Below, piece after piece: positions 32,017 through 40,672 of a stretch of 64,000 bases of DNA. The stretch spans positions 2,046,001 to 2,110,000 of the forward strand of contig OZ241848.1 in NCBI GenBank assembly GCA_965202795.1, read 5' to 3'. The stretch's first letter is position 1, and each line of letters opens with the position of its first letter. The position numbers and the translations under genes are program-made. The stretch comes from JACOND01 sp965202795 (GTDB lineage Bacteria > Bdellovibrionota > Bdellovibrionia > Bdellovibrionales > UBA1609). The notes under the pieces were generated by a model. It saw nothing but the letters and a program-made list of their open reading frames with translations, was not told the origin of the DNA and did not search any database.

Positions 32017-35000
32017 TTAATGTGTCTCCATCCCTTTTAGCCTCTTTAGCCAGTTTAAGCGCCGGGACCGCTTGGGGGAATCTCCTGTCCTCTCAGCCAA
32101 AATCCGCGCGGCGCTTTTGTTTCCCCTTATCACAGCCACATCAAAAGCCGTCTCGCCGCCCGCGGCTTTTATTTCTATATCAGCGCCGCTGTTTAACAGA
32201 ATTTCCACGGCCTCCTCTGTGGCCGCCTCTGCGGCAAAGTCAAAATCGGTCCATAAGCTGCCGCCTGCGCGCCAGACGCCTGAATCTGCCGCCCGCCACG
32301 CAGCCAGATGAAGAGCGGTCAAGCCCCGCGCGCTTTGGATGTTTGGCCCGGCGCCGCTTTTCAAAAGAATTTCCAAAGCCTCCGCCCGTCCAAAAAGCGC
32401 GGCATAGTGAAGAGCGGTCAAGCCGGTTTCCATCTGGATGTTTGGATCGGCGCCCTCTTTCAAAAGACGCTCCACAGCATCTGCCTCCCCCACAGCCGCA
32501 GCCAGATTGAGAGCGATCCAGCTCTTTTTGTCCGGTCCGCGGGGCGCCGCATAGTCTTGCAGAAAGCGGCGGGGAGCCGCAAAGTCTTGCAGAAAGCGGC
32601 GGTTAAGATCAATAAAAAGATCTGTCCAGATTTTTTTATCCGGCAGGCCGCGGCCGGCATACTGATAGCGGGCTGTCAAATCATCCCTGTCAGGGTCATG
32701 AGCGGCCGGAGGGCCATAAAAACTCTGGGAGATCTCATAAAAACCTCCGGGGCCGGGAAAAGGCGGCTCAGGCGCGCCTGAAAACCCTCCTTCTGAAACT
32801 CCTCCGTCTGGCGCCAGCCTCTCTGGCTTTTCAGCGCCAAAGCCTCTTAAATTATAAAAGCCCCTTAGGCTCTGGGGAGACGGCGCTTTCCTCAAACGGT
32901 CTCCTGAAGGGGCATCTGAGCGGCCAAAGCCAAAGGGAGTGGCATTCAGAATATCATCTGTCCGGGCCGGCCCATCAGAATCCAGGGGCCGGAGCCTTTC
33001 AGGGGAAAAGCCAAACTTTTTTAAAGACTCCCCCGCGGCGGCAAACAGCTCAGGAAAATTGGCCGTCTCTGACTTCAGCAGCTCAATCAGCAGAAAGGGA
33101 TACATTTCCACAACCCGAATCTCCCCTGACACTTCAGAGGCCGGGCCAAAATCTGAAAGCCCCGCCCCCTGGACAGTGGTTTCAATCCCATAGAGCCTCT
33201 TTTTGCCATCAATCCACCGCAAAATGCCCGGCAAAACATGCCCCTCTGCAAACAGCGCAAAGCGGGGGCTGAATCTGCCCCCAAGCTCTGTCATCGCATA
33301 AAACATCATGGTCCCGGAATAACACTGGACACGGCCCGCCAGCAGAGGATGGGCCAGGCTCCGAAACTCCCTGTTATAAAGCAAAGGGGCGCCGCGGCGG
33401 CCGGCAAGGTTTTTCTCATAAGCCTCTTTAAAAGAGCTTAAAGGGGTATCCGGCGCCTCCGATATTTGATCCAGAAGGGAGAGAAATTGAGCGAAACCCC
33501 TTAAAGAGGCTCCGCCGGCCTCCTGATAATGCCTCAGAAGAAGGGCCGCCCACACATCCTCCAGCCGCGGAGCGCTCTGAGCTTCTTCCAGGCTGGAGAT
33601 GATCCCAAGCTTCAGCTCCAAATAGGCCTGTTCAATGGGCGCGGGGCTTTCAATGGCCTCAGAGCTTCCGCCAAGCCTAACTTCCAAAGCGGCCAGCTGT
33701 TGTTCCGCCTCCGCTATTGAGCCTTCAAGCCGGATCTTTTGACTGGACTTTTCCTCATGCTCCTGATGCCGCCCGGCCAGTCCCCCAAAAAAGCCTCTAA
33801 GGGCTGCGGACCATTCTCTATGGATCTCGCCGCGGGCCTCCTCAAAAGAAAAGGCGGCCAAAAAACTCCTCGCCTCCAGGTAATCTTTCTGATAAAGGGG
33901 CAAAAGCCTTTCAATCTCGCTTATGCGGGATCTGGCCTCCCGCTCCCGGCGGGGGATTTCGCCTGCCATAAAAGCCAGCCGGCTGGCCGTCTCTTCCGAC
34001 AGGCTCCCTGAGGACTCCGAATCAGCCGCAAGATCTTCATAAGCGGCTAAAAACGCCGCGCCAAGGTATTCCCGGTAGGGAATGGTTTTCTCCTCCGCCA
34101 AAAGCCTTTTTTCAAAAGCGCGCTTTATGGCGGTTTTTTCATCTTGAATCTCCCGCTCCAGGGCCTGGATTTTTTCCGGATCCGCCCCCCATCCCGTCCA
34201 GCCGGCATGCTTTTTGATGAAAAGCGCCAAAAAGCGGCTGTCTTTGTCTTTTTCAGCCACTAAGGCCGCCTCTTTTTCAGCCTTGCGGCTTTTGGCTGCC
34301 TCAAGCTCCTCCCGCCGGGCCAGCTCTTCGGCTCTCAGCCTCTGCCAGTCTCTGTCCGCGGCGCCGCCGGCCGGCCCGCCGCTCAGGCCTGTCAGGTATT
34401 TTTTATAAAGGGAGAGCGCGTTTTGCAGGAAAACCTGCCGGAAAACCGCCATGGCTGCCGCGCAGAAGGGCGATTGGCCATTCTCTGAAAAGGCATTCTC
34501 AAGGCTTTTCCCAAGAGGCAGGCTCCAGAGGGAGCGGCGCCGGCCGAATGCATCCACAAAAGGCGGATCGCTTAAGAGCTTGGGAAAGCCTTTGGAAGGG
34601 GCCGGGCTTGAGTAAACATAAAGCCCGCCGCTGAGGCCGCGGATGTTGCGCTCATTCAGCCATTCAATTTTTGGACTTTTGGCGGAAAGCGGAGTCTCGC
34701 GGCAGGCGGCAAACAGCCGGCGCAAAGCCTTATGCTCATTGACAGGTGGGATGTGGAGCCGGCTGCCGGAGCCGTAATCCCCTCCGGCATTTCTAAGGGC
34801 AAACAAGCCTCTGTCCGCAAGATTCAGCCCCCCCTCTTTAACAATGCGGGCTGCTTCTGAAAGCTGAATGCTCTCTGATCGGATCTGGCGGAGCCGGCCT
34901 TCAGCCAGAAGCTCAGTGTCCAAAAACGGAAAATAAACAGATTTTCCGGCCTCCAGCCTGACTCCTCTGTCTCTGCGGATTCTTTCCCGCGCCTCAAAGG

Positions 35001-35901
35001 GAAGCTCAAGGCTGAACAGTTTGTATTCAAGAGGCCGGTTAAGCAAAATATGAAAAGCGTCTGTTTTTAATCTCTCGCTGTATAAATTCTCTGAAAAGCC
35101 GGCGCCGCTCCGCCGGCTGCCGGCATAGCGCCTGTAACCGGAAACATCCGCGGAAAGCCAAAACAGGCGGCCCCGCTGAAGGCTCTCCGCCGCCAGCCTG
35201 TCTATGGAGCGGCTGATGAGCTGATCAAAAGCCTCAATGTCAAGCTCCCCCGCGGGGGGGAAATTCTTCATGATTTCCCGGCCCAGAAGGGCCCAGTCCC
35301 TGGCGCGCCCCTCAAACCATTCTGCGGGAGAGGCTCCCAGAAAATCAGCCGCCTCCCGGCCCGCGCCGCCGGGAAAGTCCCGCCACTTTGGGGAAACATC
35401 TATATCCCTCCATGCGCGGGGGGATCTGGCATGGGGATTGGCAAAGGCCTTCGGCTCCAGCCGGCCGGCAGAAAAAGCCCGGCTGAGCGGCAGCGCAAAA
35501 ACAGCCTCTGGATCGCCAATGGCCTGAAGCTTGGATCGCATGCGCCGAAGCTCCGCCTTCAAAGCCTGGGCAGCCTCCAGATTTGCAAGATTTTCAAGGC
35601 GCGCCCTGAGCCTGTCCACAGCCTCTGGGGAAAACTTAAAATTCAGGGGGGAGGCCGCCGCCGCAAACTGGCTTTGATTCCGGGAAAGCTTTTCAAATGC
35701 GGCAGCGGCGCGGGCCTGGCTTTCCTCTGGAATGTTTTCAGAAACAAAGGGCCGGGCGGACAGCTCCGATTCAGCTCCCTTTGATTCGGGTTTTTCTGGC
35801 AGAGAAACAGCTCCAGCTGCCGCAGCTGTTAGACAAAGCCCCGCTGCTAAAGCGCCAGCCATTGCGCTTTTAACTGTTAGATTTTTCTTAAAGAACCCCA
35901 T
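32017..35901 (-). CDS. Large exported protein with transglutaminase-like core and ankyrin C-terminus
   Basis: 1294 residues. Signal peptide MGFFKKNLTVKSAMAGALAAG.. ends near AGAVS. The middle (about 520-740) is Glu/Ala/Arg-rich coiled coil. Around 860-909 a papain/transglutaminase-like pattern can be read: Cys860 in VQCYSGTMMFYAM, His888 in FAEGHVLPGI and an acidic residue 907 in LYGIETT, matching the C..H..(D/E)xT arrangement. The C-terminus (about 1130-1290) is ankyrin repeats (LNLAAAVGEADAVERLLKEG, TALHYAALFGRAEALEILLKSG, TALHLAAW). Likely secreted effector or envelope enzyme. Activity is inference. A C10 run lies in its ribosome-binding region. Confidence 0.65.
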   Translation of the reverse strand: MGFFKKNLTVKSAMAGALAAGLCLTAAAAGAVSLPEKPESKGAESELSARPFVSENIPEESQARAAAAFEKLSRNQSQFAAAASPLNFKFSPEAVDRLRARLENLANLEAAQALKAELRRMRSKLQAIGDPEAVFALPLSRAFSAGRLEPKAFANPHARSPRAWRDIDVSPKWRDFPGGAGREAADFLGASPAEWFEGRARDWALLGREIMKNFPPAGELDIEAFDQLISRSIDRLAAESLQRGRLFWLSADVSGYRRYAGSRRSGAGFSENLYSERLKTDAFHILLNRPLEYKLFSLELPFEARERIRRDRGVRLEAGKSVYFPFLDTELLAEGRLRQIRSESIQLSEAARIVKEGGLNLADRGLFALRNAGGDYGSGSRLHIPPVNEHKALRRLFAACRETPLSAKSPKIEWLNERNIRGLSGGLYVYSSPAPSKGFPKLLSDPPFVDAFGRRRSLWSLPLGKSLENAFSENGQSPFCAAAMAVFRQVFLQNALSLYKKYLTGLSGGPAGGAADRDWQRLRAEELARREELEAAKSRKAEKEAALVAEKDKDSRFLALFIKKHAGWTGWGADPEKIQALEREIQDEKTAIKRAFEKRLLAEEKTIPYREYLGAAFLAAYEDLAADSESSGSLSEETASRLAFMAGEIPRREREARSRISEIERLLPLYQKDYLEARSFLAAFSFEEARGEIHREWSAALRGFFGGLAGRHQEHEEKSSQKIRLEGSIAEAEQQLAALEVRLGGSSEAIESPAPIEQAYLELKLGIISSLEEAQSAPRLEDVWAALLLRHYQEAGGASLRGFAQFLSLLDQISEAPDTPLSSFKEAYEKNLAGRRGAPLLYNREFRSLAHPLLAGRVQCYSGTMMFYAMTELGGRFSPRFALFAEGHVLPGILRWIDGKKRLYGIETTVQGAGLSDFGPASEVSGEIRVVEMYPFLLIELLKSETANFPELFAAAGESLKKFGFSPERLRPLDSDGPARTDDILNATPFGFGRSDAPSGDRLRKAPSPQSLRGFYNLRGFGAEKPERLAPDGGVSEGGFSGAPEPPFPGPGGFYEISQSFYGPPAAHDPDRDDLTARYQYAGRGLPDKKIWTDLFIDLNRRFLQDFAAPRRFLQDYAAPRGPDKKSWIALNLAAAVGEADAVERLLKEGADPNIQMETGLTALHYAALFGRAEALEILLKSGAGPNIQSARGLTALHLAAWRAADSGVWRAGGSLWTDFDFAAEAATEEAVEILLNSGADIEIKAAGGETAFDVAVIRGNKSAARILAERTGDSPKRSRRLNWLKRLKGMETH

Positions 35902-35907
35902 AAAGCT

Positions 35908-35917
35908 CCCCCCCCCC
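35908..35917 (-). repeat. G10 homopolymer in the 5' leader
   Basis: On the minus strand ten G precede AGCTTTATG, so the run overlaps the Shine-Dalgarno of the 32017-35901 gene. Slippage would alter spacing or strength of the ribosome site. Confidence 0.6.
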
Positions 35918-35973
35918 CGCTTTTTTAAAGCCGCATAAGCTTAAGCCAAAAGGCTTAAAAAGTCAAGAGAAAA

Positions 35974-38900
35974 TCAAAGGGCTTCGTCGGGGCTGATGGC
36001 GCGCCACACGCCCTCCTCCTCTCTTTCAAGATCAATCTGGATGTCCATGGGGACGGCGATATGCCGGAAAATTTTATCAATATACCGCCTCTCATCGGGA
36101 AAAATGTAATCATTGATTTTTCCCGAAGCATAGCCCTTGTTTTGCCTCAAAGCCCCGCGAAAGCCCTCAAAATCCAGGCCCTGCCGGTAAGAGTCAAGGA
36201 GCGCGCGGATGGCGCTCCCGCTTTCATTTAAAAATGTGTCGCTCATGCTTTGGGAGGGGATGTTCAAAAACAAATCAGAGCCCACGGCCTCTATCTCGCT
36301 CCGCGCCTTCACATGCGCCCAGCAGCTGGTGTTAAAATAAGTGATTTCCCCGCAGCCGGCGCGCTCCCTTTCCGCTATGGCCCGGCCAAGCTCATGGCTT
36401 GAAAGCAGCTCTGTCCGCGGCTTCCGCATCATATAAAAAGGCGGCGGAAAGGCCAGATAAATCACCTCGCGCTCCCCCCTGGAATCGCGCCGCGATCCTC
36501 TTAAAACATGGCTTTCGCTGTTAAAGCGGAAAACATTGCGCTCATCGCCGTCAGAGTGGCTTTCCTTTAAAAAATAATCCAGCTCGCAGCTTCTGACTTT
36601 TTCCAGAAAAAAATCCTTGAAGTCCGGGGCCGGCATGCTCTCAAACTCAAACCCCCGGCTCTCAAAATAGCCGGCATACTCTTCAACAAGAGTCTTTGAA
36701 AACGGCCGGAGCGAGGATCCGATGATCATGATGCCTGTCATCCGGCGGTCCGCCCACACATCCTGATAATTGGGCGACAGCCTGCGGCTTGCAAGAAGCC
36801 TTTTCATAAAATCCGGGGTCTTGGCCTGAATCCGAAGATGGGCGCGGTAGGATCCTCCGCCCTTCAGCCCCCAGCGGATCCAGCCATCAAATATTTCCGG
36901 GCTGCGGGAGCCGCCCGCCTCAGAGTCTGCCTCCAATGCTCCGCCGCGCTCAGAAGCGCCAGCCCAGCTCCCAGAGGCGAAAGGGCCCCCCTCCCTTTCC
37001 AAAAAATCCAGTATCAGAGGGGAGAGCCTTGAATCAGAAAGCCCCTTAAAGCTTGCCTCCTCAACAACAGCGTAATGGACTCCAAAGTCTGATCGCTTTG
37101 AAGGATGATTTTGGATGGGGTCAGAGGATAAAATCACTGTAATGGCTGAGTTTTTTTTTCGGACAACAGTCAGATCCGAGGCCGGCTCTCTTGGGAGGCC
37201 AAAAAGCTCCCGGACATGGCCCCTGGCTGTGTAATAAATCTTTGACTGAAAAACATCCTGAAAAAGAGGGACAGCCAGGCTTGCCCCGTTTGAAACAGAT
37301 TCTGTGATCTGATCCATATAAGCCTCCCTTTCGCTTTCTGAAAGGGCATGAATAACCGGCTGAAGTTTTTTGATAAAACCCCATTCAGAAAGGCGGCTGA
37401 AGCGAAACGAAAGCGCAAGCTGAAAAACATCTTTCAATGCGAGGCGGGCGCTGGCTCTGGATTCCAGGGTCCGGTCCAAAAACGATGAGGGGAAAGGCGG
37501 AACATCCCGAAGTCCGGGGTAAAGCGCATGCAGATGCCGGTAAAGCCGGGGATATCTCAAAAAAACATTCCAAAGGGCCTCCCGGATCAGATCGGCATGC
37601 GCCGCCAGCGCCTCCTCATCCTCAGCCGCCTTAGCCAAAACCGCCAATAACTCAGGGTTTGAGGGGTTATCAGCCTCCGCAAGGGCCGCCAGGCTCTCCG
37701 CCGCGCTTTCGGGGAGGCTTGAAAGCGGCTGAAAGCATGTTTCCTGAAATTTTCGGACCTCAATGCCGCTTTGGGGAATGGCATTGGCTTCCCTAAGCTC
37801 CCGGGCCTTAAAAACAATGGCTCTGCCGTTATCTGAAATTTTGAGGCCGGCCAGACAGCCGCCAATAAAGCGGCGCCTTAAAATGCCCGAATGGCCGTCA
37901 ATCACAAACAAATCGCCGTAAATGGAGCTGACAAAAGCCAGGCTTCTGTCCTCGTTAAAAGACTGATGGCATATCTCGCTTTGATCCCACTCCCGGAGAA
38001 TCCGCCGCTTTTCCGGCTCAAAGGGGTTTAGGACAGCGGCGGTTTTTTCCAGCCCTTCAATTATTCTTGTCTCCATGGCAAAGCGCCCGCCTCTTCCGGC
38101 CTGGATGTTTGTCAGGCCCTCTGTTTCTATAAGCTGAAATTTATTTGTTGGGATGTGATAGGAGAAAAACGCCAGCTCTCCCTCTTTTTTCGCCAGCCCC
38201 GCAAAAAAAGGAAAAACACTCCCAATATTATTGATGCTGTTTAACATAATCTCCTGAGCGCCTATATTTGGGTAAGCGCTCTTAAAGCCCCCCAAGGCAT
38301 CCTTTTCCTCAAAAACAAACTGCTCCCTTTCCTTAATCCTCCGGACAATAAACTGGCCTTTCCTGTTTTTCATAAGGCTTATGTTTTCGGTGAGAAAAAC
38401 GCAGTTCCATCCTCTGAACGGATTATACAGATCGCTTAAAGGCATCTGGGCCTCAATATAGCCTTTGACGCGGATTCCCTCCAAAGGGCCAAACAGCTCT
38501 GTTTTGCCCGCGCCGCCCTCTGACTTGCCGCTCTCCGGCTTTTCAATGGGAATGGCATACATTGAGCCATCCCGCCTCGTTACAACTCTGCCCAGGCTTT
38601 CATTAAAAACATGGCATGATGAGTCTTCATCCTTAGAAAACATTTTTATTTCATCTTCTGAAACCCGGCCTGAATCCATATCCAAAACAGCAGTTTGTAT
38701 CGGCAGATTTCGCATAAAATCAAGCAATGGCTCAACCCCCCTCTCGCGATCCCCCATTTCAGCCAGCTGCTCCGCATGCTCTTTGGAAATTGACATGACA
38801 AACATTTTTGAGCGGCCTTCATTCAGGCCGGCGCTCAAAACCCGGCCGGATGGCATGGGAATCATGCGGCTTTCCCCCTCAAAAAGCCGGAGAGCTTTGA

Positions 38901-39393
38901 TATAGTTTCTGTCCCGCAGATCAGAAAAGCCGCCGGGATCGCCCCCTGCCGCTTCGCGCTGCTTTGCCAGCTGCCCGCTTGTCAAAAGGGCATAGGCCCT
39001 TAAGCTGTCTTTTGAGAAGCCATAGTTTAAATTTCCGGATCGGGAGGGCTTTGGCCAGTCAAAAAAGACATCCTCTTTGCCCTTTGTCTCTAAATCCAAG
39101 ATGGTTAGGGGGGTCAGCTCAGATGCCTCTTGTTTTCGGCGGTAGAGAATATGCCGCCCTGCCGGACTGACACTCACGCCGCGCAGAGAATGAGAAAAAT
39201 CCGCCGCATCATCAATGACAAAAGCCTCGTAGGACAAAGGCAGGCAAAGCTCCCCCCGCCCCCACGGCTCCGCCTTTGCGGGCGCCGCAGCCGCCGCAGC
39301 CGCGGACAAGGCTGGCCAGAGGGCGGGGCAAAAAACAAAACAGCGCTGCAAAAGCAAAAAGAGTCTTTCGGCAGCTGGGAAAAAAGCTCTCAT
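35974..39393 (-). CDS. Large exported protein: beta-propeller-like region plus possible caspase-fold domain
   Basis: 1139 residues. N-terminal signal segment (RLFLLLQRCFVFCPALWPALSAAA). Residues about 65-560 contain repeated beta-strand blocks such as VSVSPAGRHILYRRKQ, NYGFSKDSLRAYALL, AILDMDSG-type, and RSLAFVSSIYGDLFVIDG that look like WD40/TolB-type propeller blades. Near the end, CELDYFLKESHSDGDE (His946) and EITYFNTSCWAHVKA (Cys1024) resemble the His and Cys strands of caspase/CHAT-fold proteases. Function inferred only from these patterns; the assignment of the protease fold is tentative. The start codon lies in a perfect inverted repeat (39386-39419). Confidence 0.55.
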   Translation of the reverse strand: MRAFFPAAERLFLLLQRCFVFCPALWPALSAAAAAAAPAKAEPWGRGELCLPLSYEAFVIDDAADFSHSLRGVSVSPAGRHILYRRKQEASELTPLTILDLETKGKEDVFFDWPKPSRSGNLNYGFSKDSLRAYALLTSGQLAKQREAAGGDPGGFSDLRDRNYIKALRLFEGESRMIPMPSGRVLSAGLNEGRSKMFVMSISKEHAEQLAEMGDRERGVEPLLDFMRNLPIQTAVLDMDSGRVSEDEIKMFSKDEDSSCHVFNESLGRVVTRRDGSMYAIPIEKPESGKSEGGAGKTELFGPLEGIRVKGYIEAQMPLSDLYNPFRGWNCVFLTENISLMKNRKGQFIVRRIKEREQFVFEEKDALGGFKSAYPNIGAQEIMLNSINNIGSVFPFFAGLAKKEGELAFFSYHIPTNKFQLIETEGLTNIQAGRGGRFAMETRIIEGLEKTAAVLNPFEPEKRRILREWDQSEICHQSFNEDRSLAFVSSIYGDLFVIDGHSGILRRRFIGGCLAGLKISDNGRAIVFKARELREANAIPQSGIEVRKFQETCFQPLSSLPESAAESLAALAEADNPSNPELLAVLAKAAEDEEALAAHADLIREALWNVFLRYPRLYRHLHALYPGLRDVPPFPSSFLDRTLESRASARLALKDVFQLALSFRFSRLSEWGFIKKLQPVIHALSESEREAYMDQITESVSNGASLAVPLFQDVFQSKIYYTARGHVRELFGLPREPASDLTVVRKKNSAITVILSSDPIQNHPSKRSDFGVHYAVVEEASFKGLSDSRLSPLILDFLEREGGPFASGSWAGASERGGALEADSEAGGSRSPEIFDGWIRWGLKGGGSYRAHLRIQAKTPDFMKRLLASRRLSPNYQDVWADRRMTGIMIIGSSLRPFSKTLVEEYAGYFESRGFEFESMPAPDFKDFFLEKVRSCELDYFLKESHSDGDERNVFRFNSESHVLRGSRRDSRGEREVIYLAFPPPFYMMRKPRTELLSSHELGRAIAERERAGCGEITYFNTSCWAHVKARSEIEAVGSDLFLNIPSQSMSDTFLNESGSAIRALLDSYRQGLDFEGFRGALRQNKGYASGKINDYIFPDERRYIDKIFRHIAVPMDIQIDLEREEEGVWRAISPDEAL

Positions 39394-39419
39394 AAGGCTG
39401 CATGCTGCCTTATGAGAGC
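39386..39419. promoter_or_regulatory. 13-bp inverted repeat over the start codon
   Basis: GCTCTCATAAGGC and GCCTTATGAGAGC flank an 8-bp loop; the right arm on the minus strand contains the ATG of the 35974-39393 gene. TTGACT (complement of 39425-39430) stands just upstream. It may be a repressor operator or an mRNA hairpin that hides the start. Confidence 0.55.
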
Positions 39420-39448
39420 AAAAAAGTCAAGCGGTTTTTTTCAAGGCT

Positions 39449-39520
39449 TGTTTGTTGGGACGGCCTAGCGGCCGTTCCCGAACCGCCGCAGAGGGGCTGG
39501 CTTGTCCAGAGGGCCTTTGT
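39449..39520 (+). repeat. Palindromic repeat unit
   Basis: TGTTTGTTGGGACGGCCTAGCGGCCGTTCCCG then GCAGAGGGGCTGGCTTGTCCAGAGGGCC: a complete intergenic example of the dispersed family. Confidence 0.7.
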
Positions 39521-39524
39521 TTTT

Positions 39525-40211
39525 TCAAGGCTTGGATGTTTGCCTTTTTTCAGGAGGAGGTTCTGCTGCCGGGGCCGGCTCCGTTTCCCCAGCTGAGACT
39601 TTATATTCAGTCTCCAGCTCGCTGACCGCGCTCTCAATGGCGCCGGCCAGCTGAAAATAATTAAAGCCCTCAGTTTTTGCCGTCTCCATTAGAGTCTGGC
39701 AGGAAAACGGCTCAGCCGCCGCATTGCCTGGATTGTTATCGCAGGCCTTTATTTGAGGGACAAAGCTCTCTTTTATAAACTGGCTTTGCCTTTCCGCCAG
39801 CGCCACAGCCTCTTCGCCGTAGATGGAGTCAAGAAGCGGCAGAAGCTTTTTGTCTTCCTTAAGCTCCTGATCTTCAGCTATGGCCTGTTTCATAAGGCTG
39901 TAGGGCGCGTGTCCATTTCTCCAGACCTCGCCTATGACCTTAAAACAGTCTTCGGACCAGAGTTTTTTAAGGCCAATAAAGCTTTCATCCGCATGGTAAC
40001 ATCCGCGAAGGCTGCCTTTTGCATTAGCTAAAGCCAATTTTGAATATATGATGTCCTGAGAATCGTCCGCAAAAGCTGTGGCGAGAGCCTTTGAAAGGCC
40101 TTCGCTGTAAGCTTTAATTTCATTTTTGTCCATAATATGCGCGCTTTCGCCAGCGGCAGCGAAAGCCCCCGCGCAAGACAAAAAAAGCGCCAAAATAAAA
40201 AAATGTTTCAT
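39525..40211 (-). CDS. Exported hypothetical protein
   Basis: 228 residues from the ATG at 40211 (GGAGG 5 nt upstream); the longer frame upstream runs through a palindromic repeat. Signal peptide MKHFFILALFLSCAGAFAAAG. Mature part is helical and acidic with four Cys (GCYH, EDCFK, KACDN, FSCQT) that could pair in the periplasm, and a Pro/Glu tail. No family recognised. Confidence 0.7.
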   Translation of the reverse strand: MKHFFILALFLSCAGAFAAAGESAHIMDKNEIKAYSEGLSKALATAFADDSQDIIYSKLALANAKGSLRGCYHADESFIGLKKLWSEDCFKVIGEVWRNGHAPYSLMKQAIAEDQELKEDKKLLPLLDSIYGEEAVALAERQSQFIKESFVPQIKACDNNPGNAAAEPFSCQTLMETAKTEGFNYFQLAGAIESAVSELETEYKVSAGETEPAPAAEPPPEKRQTSKP

Positions 40212-40600
40212 AAAAACCTCCATACTGTTTCGATGGACGGCCATTGAGGCCGTTCCATTCCTTAAAAACAAAAAATGCCTAAAACCTTCGCTGCGGGTTT
40301 TTTTTGCGGCCGGCGGTTAGAAAAAGATCCAAAACTGCCGGCGCGGCTTTTGCCCTGCAGACTGCTGTAATGAACCACAAAAAATCCGCAAAAGCAAACA
40401 AAAAGCGGCGCTTCTCAGGGGTTTTGCGCGGTTTTTGCAAAATAAAGCTGTTTTCCCCCTGATTTTATTATAATAAATTATACATAGCATAAGGGATTAT
40501 TATAAGCTTTTTCCCGCTCGTTTTCAGCCGGCTCTGACAGGCTAGATTTTTAGGGGGGCGCATACAGAGATTTTTCAAATCAAGCCAGGCTATTAAAGAT
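40212..40600. other. Intergenic region downstream of rpoC
   Basis: Contains a palindromic repeat at 40226-40257 (GGACGGCCATTGAGGCCGTTCC) in the leader of the exported hypothetical gene and an AT-rich part at 40440-40510. No gene is supported. Confidence 0.5.
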
Positions 40601-40620
40601 AAAAGCCGCATTTGATGCGG
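40601..40620 (-). terminator. Terminator after rpoC
   Basis: Minus strand CCGCATCAAATGCGG (6-bp stem, CAA loop) followed by CTTTTATCTTT, about 50 nt after the rpoC stop. It would end the rplL-rpoB-rpoC transcript. Confidence 0.55.
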
Positions 40621-40672
40621 ATAATCATAATGAGGGCCGCCTGGGCAGCGCGCGAAGCCAGCAGGGGAAAGC

